From Emticicia aquatilis (GTDB lineage Bacteria; Bacteroidota; Bacteroidia; Cytophagales; Spirosomataceae): a stretch of DNA of 64,000 nt. Below the pieces are notes generated by a model. It made no database searches, was not told the origin of the DNA, and saw only the letters and a list, made by a program, of their open reading frames with translations. A program made the translations under genes and the position numbers. The stretch covers positions 186,001 through 250,000 of the forward strand of contig NZ_BMKK01000010.1 in assembly GCF_014644295.1 (NCBI RefSeq), given 5' to 3'. Positions 27,075-35,705 of the stretch are shown here, piece by piece (within the stretch, counting starts at the first letter, position 1; every line of letters starts with the position of its first letter).

Positions 27075-29363
27075 TTAAGCAAATTCAGTCACTCGTTCTC
27101 TTACTCGGTGAGCCGCCTCAATCATATTTCTAAGTGCCTGTTGGGTTTCTGGCCATTTACGGGTTTTCAGCCCGCAATCGGGGTTTACCCAAAGATTTTG
27201 GGCTGGCAAAACCTCCATCGCTTTTAGCAATAAAACCTCCATTTCTTCCACACTCGGCACCCGTGGACTATGAATATCATATACACCTGGCCCAATTTCG
27301 TTAGGATAATTGAATTTAGCAAATGCTTCGAGCAATTCCATCTGTGAGCGAGAGGTTTCAATCGTAATCACATCGGCATCCATTTCAGCAATATTTTCGA
27401 TAATATCATTAAATTCAGAATAGCACATATGGGTATGAATCTGGGTTTCGTCTTGCACACCCGAGGCCGAAATTCTGAACGCATCAATGGCATTTTTTAG
27501 ATAAGCCGCTCGTTTGGTTTGGCGCAACGGGAGCCCTTCACGCAAAGCAGCTTCATCAATCTGAATTATTTTGATGCCAGCTTTCTCCAAATCAACCACT
27601 TCGTCACGAATGGCCCACGCAATTTGCATCATGGTCGAGCTTCTTGGCTGGTCATCTCGCACAAAAGACCATTGCAAAATCGTAATTGGCCCCGTGAGCA
27701 TTCCTTTCATGGGCTTTTGGGTCAGCGACTGAGCGTATTTGCTCCATTCTACTGTCATTGCAGTTTTTCGTTCGATATCGCCAAAAATGATGGGTGGTTT
27801 CACACATCGAGAGCCATAACTCTGCACCCAACCATTTTCAGAAAACACAAAACCACTGAGGAGTTCGCCAAAATATTCGACCATATCATTTCGCTCAAAT
27901 TCGCCATGAACCAGCACATCAAAACCTAATTCTTCTTGCCAAACCACCACTTTTTGCGTGTGCAGTTTAATGAACTCGTTATATTGAACAACCGAAATCT
28001 CACCTTTCTTAAATTTTGCTCGAATGGCACGGATTTCGTCAGTTTGTGGAAATGAACCAATGGTTGTAGTCGGGAAAAGCGGTAAATTCAAAATATCTTT
28101 TTGTACAATTTGACGCTCCAAAAATGAACTTTTTCTATTCAAATCGCTTGATTTAACTTCAGCTACTCTGGTTTTCACATGAGGTTTATGAATCAGAGTC
28201 GAAGTTTGTCGTCGTTGAATTGACGCTTGATTTTTGGTAAGACATTCTATTTTTTGATTCACAACAACTTCATAAATTTCAGTTATTTCGATGAGTTTTT
28301 GTTGAGCAAAAGCCAACCAATCTTTTATTTCGGCCGAAATCTTTGTTTCGTTTTCCAAGTTACACGGCGTATGAATAAGCGAACACGATGGAGCAAGCAT
28401 CACTCTATGTGTACCCAACGTTTTTATTGCTTTTTCAACGATAGGAATAACTTTTTGATAGTCTGTTTTCCAGATATTTCGACCATCAATCAGGCCAAGT
28501 GATAATGTAAAATCTTCAGGAATTTTGGGTAAAACTTCTTCTAACTGCTCAGGACATCTGACCAAATCGAGATGTAATGCACAAATCGGAAGATTCACAG
28601 CCGCAAGTATATTATCCTGCAAGCCATCGAAATAAGTAGCCAATAAAATTTTGAGTGCAGGAAATTCTTTGCGAATGGTTTGATAAACGACTCTCAAAGC
28701 ATCTTTTGTTTGGTAATTAATATCCAAAGCCAAGAATGGCTCGTCGAACTGAATCCATTCTGCACCTTCGTTGACGAGGCGGGCGATTAAATCACAATAA
28801 ACTGGAAGAAGTCGGTCGAGCAAAGAGAGTTTATCGAATCCTTCCTCTTTTTCTTTACCAAGCAAAAGATAACTTACTGGCCCAATAATGACTGATTTTG
28901 TAATAATTCCCTCGTTTTTTGCTTCTCGAAACTCGCTAATAATTTTATCGGCGTTGAGTTTGAAGGTTTGAAAACGAGTAAATTCAGGGACAATGTAATG
29001 ATAGTTGGTATCGAACCACTTAGTCATTTCCATTGCTTTGAGGTCGAAACCATTTTGCTGGTAGCCTCTGGCCATTGCAAAGTACTGGTCAGCTTCGGGC
29101 AAGTGTTTCAGTACCTCAAAACGTTGAGGAATTACGCCAAACATCAAACTGTGGTCTAAGACGTGGTCATAGAATGAGAAATCATTGCTTGGGATTAGGT
29201 CAATGCCCAATTCTCTCTGCAATTTCCAGTTTTCAATTCTGATTTTTTTCCCAACTTCAATTAATTCTGAAAGGGAAGTTTTACCTGACCAGTAGGATTC
29301 ACAGGCTTTTTTGAGTTGTCGATGGCTTCCGATGCGTGGGAAACCGAGGTTGTTTTTTAGCAT
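27075..29363 (-). CDS. metE: Cobalamin-independent methionine synthase
   Basis: A 762-residue two-barrel enzyme that transfers the methyl group of methyl-tetrahydropteroyl-triglutamate to homocysteine. N-terminal LGFPRIGSHRQLKKACESYW and VLDHSLMFGVIPQRF are conserved; the C-terminal half has FPTTTIGSFPQTDEIR and the zinc ligands in IHTHMCYSEF and NPDCGLKTRKWPE. It is preceded by a cobalamin riboswitch on the same strand, so it should be turned off when vitamin B12 is plentiful and a B12-dependent synthase can take over. Confidence 0.96.
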   Translation of the reverse strand: MLKNNLGFPRIGSHRQLKKACESYWSGKTSLSELIEVGKKIRIENWKLQRELGIDLIPSNDFSFYDHVLDHSLMFGVIPQRFEVLKHLPEADQYFAMARGYQQNGFDLKAMEMTKWFDTNYHYIVPEFTRFQTFKLNADKIISEFREAKNEGIITKSVIIGPVSYLLLGKEKEEGFDKLSLLDRLLPVYCDLIARLVNEGAEWIQFDEPFLALDINYQTKDALRVVYQTIRKEFPALKILLATYFDGLQDNILAAVNLPICALHLDLVRCPEQLEEVLPKIPEDFTLSLGLIDGRNIWKTDYQKVIPIVEKAIKTLGTHRVMLAPSCSLIHTPCNLENETKISAEIKDWLAFAQQKLIEITEIYEVVVNQKIECLTKNQASIQRRQTSTLIHKPHVKTRVAEVKSSDLNRKSSFLERQIVQKDILNLPLFPTTTIGSFPQTDEIRAIRAKFKKGEISVVQYNEFIKLHTQKVVVWQEELGFDVLVHGEFERNDMVEYFGELLSGFVFSENGWVQSYGSRCVKPPIIFGDIERKTAMTVEWSKYAQSLTQKPMKGMLTGPITILQWSFVRDDQPRSSTMMQIAWAIRDEVVDLEKAGIKIIQIDEAALREGLPLRQTKRAAYLKNAIDAFRISASGVQDETQIHTHMCYSEFNDIIENIAEMDADVITIETSRSQMELLEAFAKFNYPNEIGPGVYDIHSPRVPSVEEMEVLLLKAMEVLPAQNLWVNPDCGLKTRKWPETQQALRNMIEAAHRVRERVTEFA

Positions 29364-29429
29364 ACTGTTAAAGAGTTTGAGTGAAACAAATGAGTTTTTT
29401 GAAAAACCAATTGTTCATTTCCTAACGGT

Positions 29430-29650
29430 ATGCTTTCACACTAAGATAGCAAGGAATAGCACTTATAACTCATAAGAGTACAAGTGTAATATGCCTGACC
29501 AATGCCTTATTCGTGAAAGCATTTTGTCTATACGTAGTTGGCAAGTATCCCGACTTAGAGGTAAAACCTCAATACGGTTGCACGTCAGCTCGTGATTCTC
29601 ACACGATTCCTTTTTAATACTACTTACCCTATCAGTAAGTAGTAACCAAA
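29430..29650 (-). ncRNA. Cobalamin (B12) riboswitch upstream of metE
   Basis: On the minus strand the core reads GGAATCGTGTGAGAATCACG, then AGCTGACGTGCAACCGT and, after a variable arm, AAGTCGGGATACTTGCCA. This matches the cobalamin-riboswitch consensus (GGGAA...GGTGAGAATCC...GCTG.CCCGCAACTGT...GTCGGAATACCTGCC) with small changes. A 10-bp stem (tactacttac/gtaagtagta) precedes it. Downstream, ATGCTTTCAC (29512-29521) can pair with GTGAAAGCAT (complement of 29430-29439) near metE, a candidate regulatory helix. Boundaries are approximate. Confidence 0.85.
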
Positions 29651-29673
29651 AACGCTTTTATTGAAAGAACGCC

Positions 29674-29681
29674 CAAAGATA
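29674..29681 (-). promoter_or_regulatory. Candidate -7 box for the metE leader
   Basis: TATCTTTG on the minus strand, about 30 bp before the riboswitch. No clean -33 TTG at 19-21 bp is visible. Confidence 0.45.
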
Positions 29682-29787
29682 ATAAGCACTTTCAACTTTT
29701 AGACATATAATCTACAAATTTTAAACAAAATAGATTATTTATCCAAAATAATGGCAAATAAAATAACTTTTATCTATGCAAAGGTAA

Positions 29788-30690
29788 TTAAAAACCAACC
29801 GTAAGAAAAACAGAAGATTGTGGTCGTGTCTTGAGTTCTCCCCCACCTAAGTTTTGGGCGAGTGGTTCTTGAAAAGTAAATCCAGCCGAAAACGCTTTGT
29901 AATAGGCTTGAACTCCAAGGCTACCAAGCAATGTATAGCCTCCTGTTTGAGAATTCAGTACACCTTCTTTGTGGTCTTTAAAACCATAATCAATCGCAGA
30001 GCCGATGTTTGGCATAATAGATAAATGCCCGAAGTTTTTTGTATAAAAAGCTGTCAATGAAGCACTTAGTCGATTGCCAAATTTATAATGCTCATTACTT
30101 TTGGTCGAAATTCGCCCTCCTACTTCGGTATTCAGTCCAATTTTTTTGTAACGCACTGTGTGAATAGCACTCACCAAAAAATCGGTACTACCTGTACCCA
30201 ACTGAAAATTTGGATTGACTTCGGCATCAGAATAACCATATTCAAACTTGCCCGTTGGGAGTTTTATGCCTCCACCAATCATCAAATTATGATAAATGCC
30301 GCTGGTATTGGTTGAGTCAAGAAATGTATTCAGAATATTATAATGAGCCAAAAGTAAAACATCTCCAATGCCTTTTTTCTGTGTTTTCGTTCCTGAATAA
30401 AGCAAGGTTTGTTGGTTATCGTTGTAAGGCATAAATGCCAATACTTGCAAGTTTTTGATTGGATAAAAACGTCCCCAAACTTCAAGTGTTTGATAATCTT
30501 CTTTAGTTTTGAGCATTTGGCTATTGAGGTGCGAATCGAAGCTACGTAAGCGATAACGCAAACCCACAAACTGGCTGCCCGAACGGGGTAAAAGTCCAAC
30601 AAATGAGCTTCCGTTTGCACAGCCACACAAATCACAGGCAGAAGCCGACAAACTACTGATTATAAGAGCAAATAGTGCTATTTTTTTCAT
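29788..30690 (-). CDS. Outer-membrane protein with CDLCGC N-terminus
   Basis: A 300-residue protein: a signal peptide (MKKIALFALIISSLSASA), then CDLCGCANGSS at the mature N-terminus and a series of beta strands ending in SSVFLTVGF, the final Phe typical of outer-membrane barrels. It resembles a Bacteroidota family of outer-membrane transporter-like proteins. The Cys-rich start may bind metal. It is the last gene of the probable metal locus, separated from the HMA-like gene by a repeat. Confidence 0.72.
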   Translation of the reverse strand: MKKIALFALIISSLSASACDLCGCANGSSFVGLLPRSGSQFVGLRYRLRSFDSHLNSQMLKTKEDYQTLEVWGRFYPIKNLQVLAFMPYNDNQQTLLYSGTKTQKKGIGDVLLLAHYNILNTFLDSTNTSGIYHNLMIGGGIKLPTGKFEYGYSDAEVNPNFQLGTGSTDFLVSAIHTVRYKKIGLNTEVGGRISTKSNEHYKFGNRLSASLTAFYTKNFGHLSIMPNIGSAIDYGFKDHKEGVLNSQTGGYTLLGSLGVQAYYKAFSAGFTFQEPLAQNLGGGELKTRPQSSVFLTVGF

Positions 30691-30702
30691 TGTTTTTTAT
30701 TG

Positions 30703-30768
30703 TAGCACAAGTTTCAAACTTGTGTATTTGTATATTTTTTCTCAATCACAAGTTGGAAACTTGTGCTA
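30703..30768. repeat. Inverted pair of CACAAGTT..AACTTGTG palindromes
   Basis: Two 22-nt units, at 30703-30724 and 30747-30768, are reverse complements with one mismatch, and each is itself palindromic (cacaagtttcaaacttgtg; cacaagttggaaacttgtg). They lie between two minus-strand genes. Further single copies occur at 33624-33642 and, degenerate, at 55135-55153. Confidence 0.85.
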
Positions 30769-30813
30769 CTTTTTTGCGAAATGGAACCGCCCGATGTTCG
30801 GTTCGCACCACAG

Positions 30814-31161
30814 TTATTTACAAATAGTTGTGTCCATCAAACAGCAGTCTCGTAGGCGTTCTCGCTTGTAAATATCTGCTTTAAGTTCATCGGCATCAAA
30901 GCCGATTGAGGCGATGTATTTCTTCAAATTAGTAAAGTTTGTTTTACTCGCATCGTACTTGATAGTAATCTGCTTTTTCTCTACATCAACTATTACGTCT
31001 TTCACTCCTTTTTCGAAGACAATATTTCTACCTAAGTTATATTTGCATTTTTCGCATACTCGGTTGGTATGCACAATAGCAGACACAGGTTTATCAGAAG
31101 CATTTGCACAAATACTTGATAATGAAAATGTTAGAGTAGCAATAAAGTCTTTGCGATTCAT
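30814..31161 (-). CDS. HMA-like heavy-metal-associated protein, exported
   Basis: A 115-residue protein with a probable signal sequence (MNRKDFIATLTFSLSSICANA). The core resembles an HMA domain: VCEKCKYNLGRNIVFEKGVKDVIVDVEKKQITIKYD, with the CxxC metal pair in VCEKCK and the F-D-x-x-T-N-F-T-N-L-K-K-Y end. Extra cysteines (RDCCLMDTTIC) follow. It likely binds copper or a similar soft metal outside the cytoplasm. Next to a YHS gene, 8 bp apart. Confidence 0.78.
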   Translation of the reverse strand: MNRKDFIATLTFSLSSICANASDKPVSAIVHTNRVCEKCKYNLGRNIVFEKGVKDVIVDVEKKQITIKYDASKTNFTNLKKYIASIGFDADELKADIYKRERLRDCCLMDTTICK

Positions 31162-31169
31162 ACAATCTT

Positions 31170-31424
31170 CTATTTTTTGATATACTTGTCAGGATTTTTC
31201 GTAAAACTCTCTTTGCAAGGTTCACTACAAAAGCTATATTCTACTTCTTTGTGCTTAGTAGTTATCTTGCCACCTTTTTTTACTTTCATGTGGCAAACTG
31301 GGTCTTCGAGTTTGGTTTCTTTTTCGACAACTTTCTTATCCTTTTGCTTTGGATTTGCTTCTTGGGCAATGAGATTCAAAGAAATAAAAAGCGTGAAAAA
31401 AGTCATTATTACTACATTTTTCAT
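31170..31424 (-). CDS. YHS-domain metal-binding protein, exported
   Basis: An 84-residue protein: signal peptide (MKNVVIMTFFTLFISLNLIAQ), a lysine-rich linker, then a YHS-type domain with DPVCHMKVKKGG and YSFCSEPCKESFTKNPDKY. YHS domains occur in copper ATPases and metal chaperones. The 8-bp gap to the HMA-like gene supports one operon. Confidence 0.85.
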   Translation of the reverse strand: MKNVVIMTFFTLFISLNLIAQEANPKQKDKKVVEKETKLEDPVCHMKVKKGGKITTKHKEVEYSFCSEPCKESFTKNPDKYIKK

Positions 31425-31437
31425 AAATCTTAATTGT

Positions 31438-32541
31438 TTAAAGTTTTTTTGATTTTGCGAACTTACGTCGCCACCAAAGCATAAAGCCAGTAATGGCCAG
31501 CAACCCAGGCGTTAGACCGAGAATTACATAAAGAATTTTCACTGGAATCCCTCCATAGTTCCCAACATGAAGTGGAAAAAACAAGGCTTCTACTTTGTCC
31601 CAAAAGGCTAAATCATCGAAGCGACCTGTACTCAAAAACTCACCAGTATTGGCATCAAATCTTACTACATTTCCACCCGCAAACATCGGATTTTGGTCTT
31701 TTAGATTGCCCCTCACACTAAATTTTTTATCGGGCTGAGTTGGTAAATAGACATAAGACGGTACTAAATCAGGCATTTTTTGGAGGCTTTCGGCATACAT
31801 TTTATCGAGCGACGCCTTCACCAAACTATTATTCGGTGTCGGAATTGTTTCTTTTTTCCAAGTTTCAGACTCAAAAGCAAATAAATTCATCCAAAAACCC
31901 GTAAAAAATACGATTGCATTGAGCAAAAGCGACCACACACCCACTACTCGGTGCAAATCTGAGCTTAACATTCGCCAGTTTTTGGTTTTTATTTTTACTT
32001 TGAAAGTCAGCACTTTCCAAATAAACTTTCGGTAAACAATAAAACCCGTAATGATTGAAACGAGCATCGTTAGTCCAAAAATGGCCGTGAGAGCAGCCCC
32101 TGGCATTCCGAGATGAAAAGAAAAATGAAATTGAAAAATCCATTCAATCCAGCCTACTTCCAAATCATCACTTCGCCCCGAACGTAAGATTTCACCCGTG
32201 TATTGATTGATGTTTATCGCTCCCAAATCATAAGATTCTAAACGAGCATCATTCAAATACAATCGAAAATGATACGATTGGTCTTTTTTGGCCGTTGGGT
32301 TTATCCACGCTATCCCATCTAAGTTTGGGTATTTGTTCGTAATGATTTTATACAAACTATCAATAGGCAAAGCCTTAGCTTCGGGCTTAACTGTCAATGA
32401 TTTACGATAAATGAATTCATCAAGTTCATCCTGAAAAACCAATATCGAACCACTCAGACCCAACAAGAGTAGAAATATTCCTGTGACAAGCCCAAACCAA
32501 CTATGAATGCTAAAAAGTAGGCGTTTGAATTTATTGTTCAT
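31438..32541 (-). CDS. PepSY-associated inner-membrane protein
   Basis: A 367-residue protein with about four membrane helices: the first at LFSIHSWFGLVTGIFLLLLGLSGSILVF, others at AALTAIFGLTMLVSIITGFIVY, VGVWSLLLNAIVFFTGFWMNL and VILGLTPGLLAITGFMLWWRR. The N-terminal H-x-W-x-G-L motif and PepSY-type inserts (FDANTGEFLSTGRFDDLAFWD) place it in the PiuB/iron-regulated membrane protein family, which handles siderophore or metal reduction. Its end is 14 bp before the YHS gene. Confidence 0.85.
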   Translation of the reverse strand: MNNKFKRLLFSIHSWFGLVTGIFLLLLGLSGSILVFQDELDEFIYRKSLTVKPEAKALPIDSLYKIITNKYPNLDGIAWINPTAKKDQSYHFRLYLNDARLESYDLGAININQYTGEILRSGRSDDLEVGWIEWIFQFHFSFHLGMPGAALTAIFGLTMLVSIITGFIVYRKFIWKVLTFKVKIKTKNWRMLSSDLHRVVGVWSLLLNAIVFFTGFWMNLFAFESETWKKETIPTPNNSLVKASLDKMYAESLQKMPDLVPSYVYLPTQPDKKFSVRGNLKDQNPMFAGGNVVRFDANTGEFLSTGRFDDLAFWDKVEALFFPLHVGNYGGIPVKILYVILGLTPGLLAITGFMLWWRRKFAKSKKL

Positions 32542-32545
32542 ATTC

Positions 32546-33553
32546 TTAGTGCGTACATTTTCCCATTACCTCATGGAAACGGTCGTGCAAAGCAAAAATA
32601 CCTTTTTTAAGCTCTGCTTCTGATTTTTTCTTGGCAACTAATTTCGCCAAAGCAATTGATTCTTTTTCGAGTAAAACAATCGAATTTGCCACACCATCTT
32701 TCTGATAATCAGCGGGAATGGTCGATAATTTCAACGTTTTTGCCTTCGTTGCCAGCTCTTCTGCATTCTGATAAAGCGGTTTTAAATCGCCATTTTCGGC
32801 AGGGTGAAACGTAGCCGACATCACCTTGTGGTATTCGTCCAAAGCAAGCCATTGCTCAAAAATTGATTTTTTCTTGAGTGCTACTCCCTCTTGTTTCACA
32901 ATTAGACCTGCTTCGGGTTGCCATTTATCGTATTCGATTGCCTTCGTCACTTTGATAGCTTCTTCCATTCCACGTAGTTTTGAAACCACATATAAAGCCC
33001 CATCAAGTCCAGCCGACACTCCCGCTGTTGTCAGCAATTTTCCATCTTCCACAAAACGCTTATCGCTCACAACTTTTGCTTTTGGCGTAATTGATTGAAG
33101 ATTTTTTGTTGCTGCCCAATGTGTCGTTACGGTGTGTTCGTCCAGAATTCCAGCCTTCGATAAAAATGCTGCTCCTGTACAAACCGACATCGTAATCATT
33201 GTACTTTTATGCGATTCTTTTATCCAATCTATCACTTTTGCATTATTGTAAACAGGCATTAAACCTTCCATATTTGCCCCTGGAAAAACTATAATATCAG
33301 CTTTTGGTGCATCATCAATGCCATAATTGGGTATAAACTGAATATTTTTGTTCATTGCCAAAATGGTTTCTTTGACGGGTGCAACCGTAAAAACCTCAAA
33401 GTCTTTTGTATTACTAAATACTTCTAAAGGCCCTGCAAAATCAAGTAATTCTACTCCTTGATAGATAAAAACTGCTACTTTCAAGGGTTTCTCTTGGGCT
33501 TTTGTTAGCAATGCTAAACCCAAAAAGGTGGTTAAAATAAGTATTTTTTTCAT
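32546..33553 (-). CDS. DJ-1/PfpI domain fused to a His/Cys helical domain, exported
   Basis: A 335-residue exported protein (signal MKKILILTTFLGLALLTKAQ; start at 33553, an ATG 12 bp upstream is possible). Residues about 25-210 are a DJ-1/PfpI-type fold with the nucleophile elbow MSVCTGAAFL and EVFSNTKDFEVFTVA. Residues about 240-335 are helical: KVMSATFHPAENGDLKPLY, then KKGIFALHDRFHEVMGKCTH. That tail resembles small metal-binding four-helix proteins known in this phylum. Ends 4 bp before the PepSY gene, so co-translation is likely. Confidence 0.8.
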   Translation of the reverse strand: MKKILILTTFLGLALLTKAQEKPLKVAVFIYQGVELLDFAGPLEVFSNTKDFEVFTVAPVKETILAMNKNIQFIPNYGIDDAPKADIIVFPGANMEGLMPVYNNAKVIDWIKESHKSTMITMSVCTGAAFLSKAGILDEHTVTTHWAATKNLQSITPKAKVVSDKRFVEDGKLLTTAGVSAGLDGALYVVSKLRGMEEAIKVTKAIEYDKWQPEAGLIVKQEGVALKKKSIFEQWLALDEYHKVMSATFHPAENGDLKPLYQNAEELATKAKTLKLSTIPADYQKDGVANSIVLLEKESIALAKLVAKKKSEAELKKGIFALHDRFHEVMGKCTH

Positions 33554-33623
33554 TTGATTTTTCAATTGAATATCTGAAAGTTTCGGTTTGTCAAGTGATG
33601 AGATATGTCCCTTTCTTTGTTTT

Positions 33624-33642
33624 CACAAGTTAGAAACTTGTG
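33624..33642. repeat. Single CACAAGTT..AACTTGTG palindrome
   Basis: cacaagttagaaacttgtg, differing only at the centre from the two units at 30703-30768. It lies in the gap between the DJ-1 fusion and the MbnH-like gene. Confidence 0.8.
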
Positions 33643-33648
33643 ACCGTT

Positions 33649-34689
33649 TTACGGTGCGGCAAATCTTTTGTTTTTCAAAAACTCATTATCGGTCAAAGTT
33701 TTCAAGAAAGCTATCAGCTTTTTTTGTTCGTCGGCGGTGGTTTGTATGCCTAATTTTTGCCCATTTTTGAGCGATGGGTCAAGCGTTGGTACATCCAAAA
33801 CAGACTCGTTATAGTGTCTTAGCACCGCTTCGAGTGTATAAAAACGGCCATCGTGCATGTACGGGCCAGTGATTTCCACATTTCTGAGGCTCGGAACTTT
33901 GAATTTGTATTTATCTGAGTCTTTTTGGGTAATTCTGTGTCTTCCCGTATCCTCGACATTATAAACCGCCAGTCCATTATTTCGATAACTTTGGTCGGTG
34001 AATAGTTCACCCGAATGGCACGAAGCACATTTTTGTTTAAAAATCTCCATTCCTGCCAGTTCTTCTTCGGTCAAAGTTCCTCCTACTTCTTTTCTGACAT
34101 ATTTATCGTAGCGAGAGTTGGCCGAAACCAAGGAATTCATAAACTGCGAAAGTGCTTTCAAAAAACGTTCAGTTGTGATTTCTTTACTACCATAAGCTTT
34201 CTGAAAAAGCGTGGCATATTTTTCTTTTTTACGTAGTTTTTCGAGTACATTCCCCAATTTTTCGTCCATTTCTACTGGATTTTCTATCGGTGCAATCGAA
34301 AATAAATCTAAATCAAACACACCCCCATCCCAGAAAAACTCTTTCTGAAAAGCCATATTCTGAATCGGCGGAGCATTTCTAATTCCTCTGAGGTTATCAA
34401 TTCCGTGACTCACGTCATGTCCGTGATGCGTAAAACCCGATGCTTGGCTATGACATTCTGCACAAGAAATGGTTCCATCTCTCGATAAATCGCCTTCATA
34501 AAATAATTCTCGGCCCAATTCAAAACCACTTTGTGTAATAGGATTTTTAGCAAAATCATAGACAGGCTTTGGAAAATTGGCAGGAATGGCAAACAATTCT
34601 TCGGGTTTAATTTCTTGGGTGATGCTCGAACAAGCAGCACCCAATAAAACTAAAATACTGATAATAAATAATTTATACCTATTTCTCAT
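33649..34689 (-). CDS. Di-heme cytochrome c peroxidase (MauG/MbnH-like) lipoprotein
   Basis: A 346-residue lipoprotein (MRNRYKLFIISILVLLGAAC lipobox). Two heme sites are clear: CAECH (followed by SQASGFTHHG) and CASCH (SGELFTD), both with family spacing, plus the PSLRNVEITGPYMHDG motif. This is the CcpA/MauG/MbnH family. Directly downstream of an MbnP-like gene, with a TGATG stop-start overlap, so it is probably the MbnH partner that oxidises tryptophan in MbnP. Confidence 0.9.
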   Translation of the reverse strand: MRNRYKLFIISILVLLGAACSSITQEIKPEELFAIPANFPKPVYDFAKNPITQSGFELGRELFYEGDLSRDGTISCAECHSQASGFTHHGHDVSHGIDNLRGIRNAPPIQNMAFQKEFFWDGGVFDLDLFSIAPIENPVEMDEKLGNVLEKLRKKEKYATLFQKAYGSKEITTERFLKALSQFMNSLVSANSRYDKYVRKEVGGTLTEEELAGMEIFKQKCASCHSGELFTDQSYRNNGLAVYNVEDTGRHRITQKDSDKYKFKVPSLRNVEITGPYMHDGRFYTLEAVLRHYNESVLDVPTLDPSLKNGQKLGIQTTADEQKKLIAFLKTLTDNEFLKNKRFAAP

Positions 34690-35495
34690 CAGTCTTTATC
34701 GTTATGAACATGGTCAACGATGAAACTTTGGGCATAATTTTCGGCAATAACTGTACCCGCCGCAGGAGCGTGAATCATGTATGACGTTGCTATACTGATT
34801 TTATTTTTTGCACTAAATACCTTTGTAATATCATTAATGATATGAATGGCAGGTGCAATATCTTTTCTTACGGTAGCAGCTTCGCCAAAAGTAAAATTAA
34901 GCGTTTTAAGGTTATTGGGCGTAACGGCAGTGCGGCCACCAAATCCACCGATATGAAATTGGTATTCGGTCATTCCCATCATATTTGCTGGAATTGCGGG
35001 CGAAGTACCTTCCATTTTGAAGAATATATAACCTGAGTTCCAAGACCAATACATATTATCTGAGCCATAAGAAGCTGGGTCGAGTACGCCAGTGCGTTGG
35101 CTCACATCAGAGATAGATTTTAAGCTATCAACACCGATTGTGTAAGTGAGACCAGTGTAGTTGGCAGCAGGCACATCTTTCAAAGTAATGTTCAAAGAAT
35201 TAGCATCTGATTGACGAACCAAAAAATATTGGTCAGGAAATTTCACAACTTCTCCATTTTCTTTTTTCAGAGCGATATTCGATACAAAATAGTTAAGTTT
35301 TGTAACTGTAAATTCCTCACCAGCAGCATTTTTCGCTTTGGTTGCTCCCAATACAAGCTTTTGGTCGCCGATACGATTATCAAATTCTAAAATCACCGAA
35401 TTTTTATCATTTGGCCCGATTTCTTCTTCTTTTTGGCAAGAAATGATTGATACAGTTGCGAAGATTGCTAAGAATAATTTTGATATATTTTTCAT
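34689..35495 (-). CDS. MbnP-like copper-binding lipoprotein
   Basis: A 268-residue lipoprotein (lipobox ISC at residues 17-20). Conserved features are VTKLNYFVSNIALK, Y-x-G-L-x-Y-T-I-G-V-D-S, MYWSWNSGYIFFKMEG (holding the tryptophans modified in MbnP), FHIGGFGG and IHIINDITKVF, HAPAAG, DHVHND. This is the MbnP-like family; the paired heme peroxidase gene is next. In methanotrophs MbnP carries a kynurenine and binds copper. Confidence 0.85.
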   Translation of the reverse strand: MKNISKLFLAIFATVSIISCQKEEEIGPNDKNSVILEFDNRIGDQKLVLGATKAKNAAGEEFTVTKLNYFVSNIALKKENGEVVKFPDQYFLVRQSDANSLNITLKDVPAANYTGLTYTIGVDSLKSISDVSQRTGVLDPASYGSDNMYWSWNSGYIFFKMEGTSPAIPANMMGMTEYQFHIGGFGGRTAVTPNNLKTLNFTFGEAATVRKDIAPAIHIINDITKVFSAKNKISIATSYMIHAPAAGTVIAENYAQSFIVDHVHNDKD

Positions 35496-35705
35496 GATGT
35501 TTTACTAAATTTTATGTACGAGTTTATTTGTGTCGTGCAGTACACAACAACAAAGTTTTGATGGCACGTTTTTCAAGCATAGCTATTCCAGCTCAACTTG
35601 ACGTGTCAAGGATAAATGAATAAAAAATTTGAATAAAGAATATACACAAGACCACAAAGTCAACTAATAACTTTGGTAGTTTTATGAAAGAAAATAAGAG
35701 AGAAA

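Larger units (their letters stand above)
29364..29787. other. metE leader region (424 bp without a gene)
   Basis: Holds the cobalamin riboswitch, its probable expression platform and an upstream -7 box, all on the minus strand. The part near 29685-29787 is plain AT-rich sequence. Confidence 0.8.
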
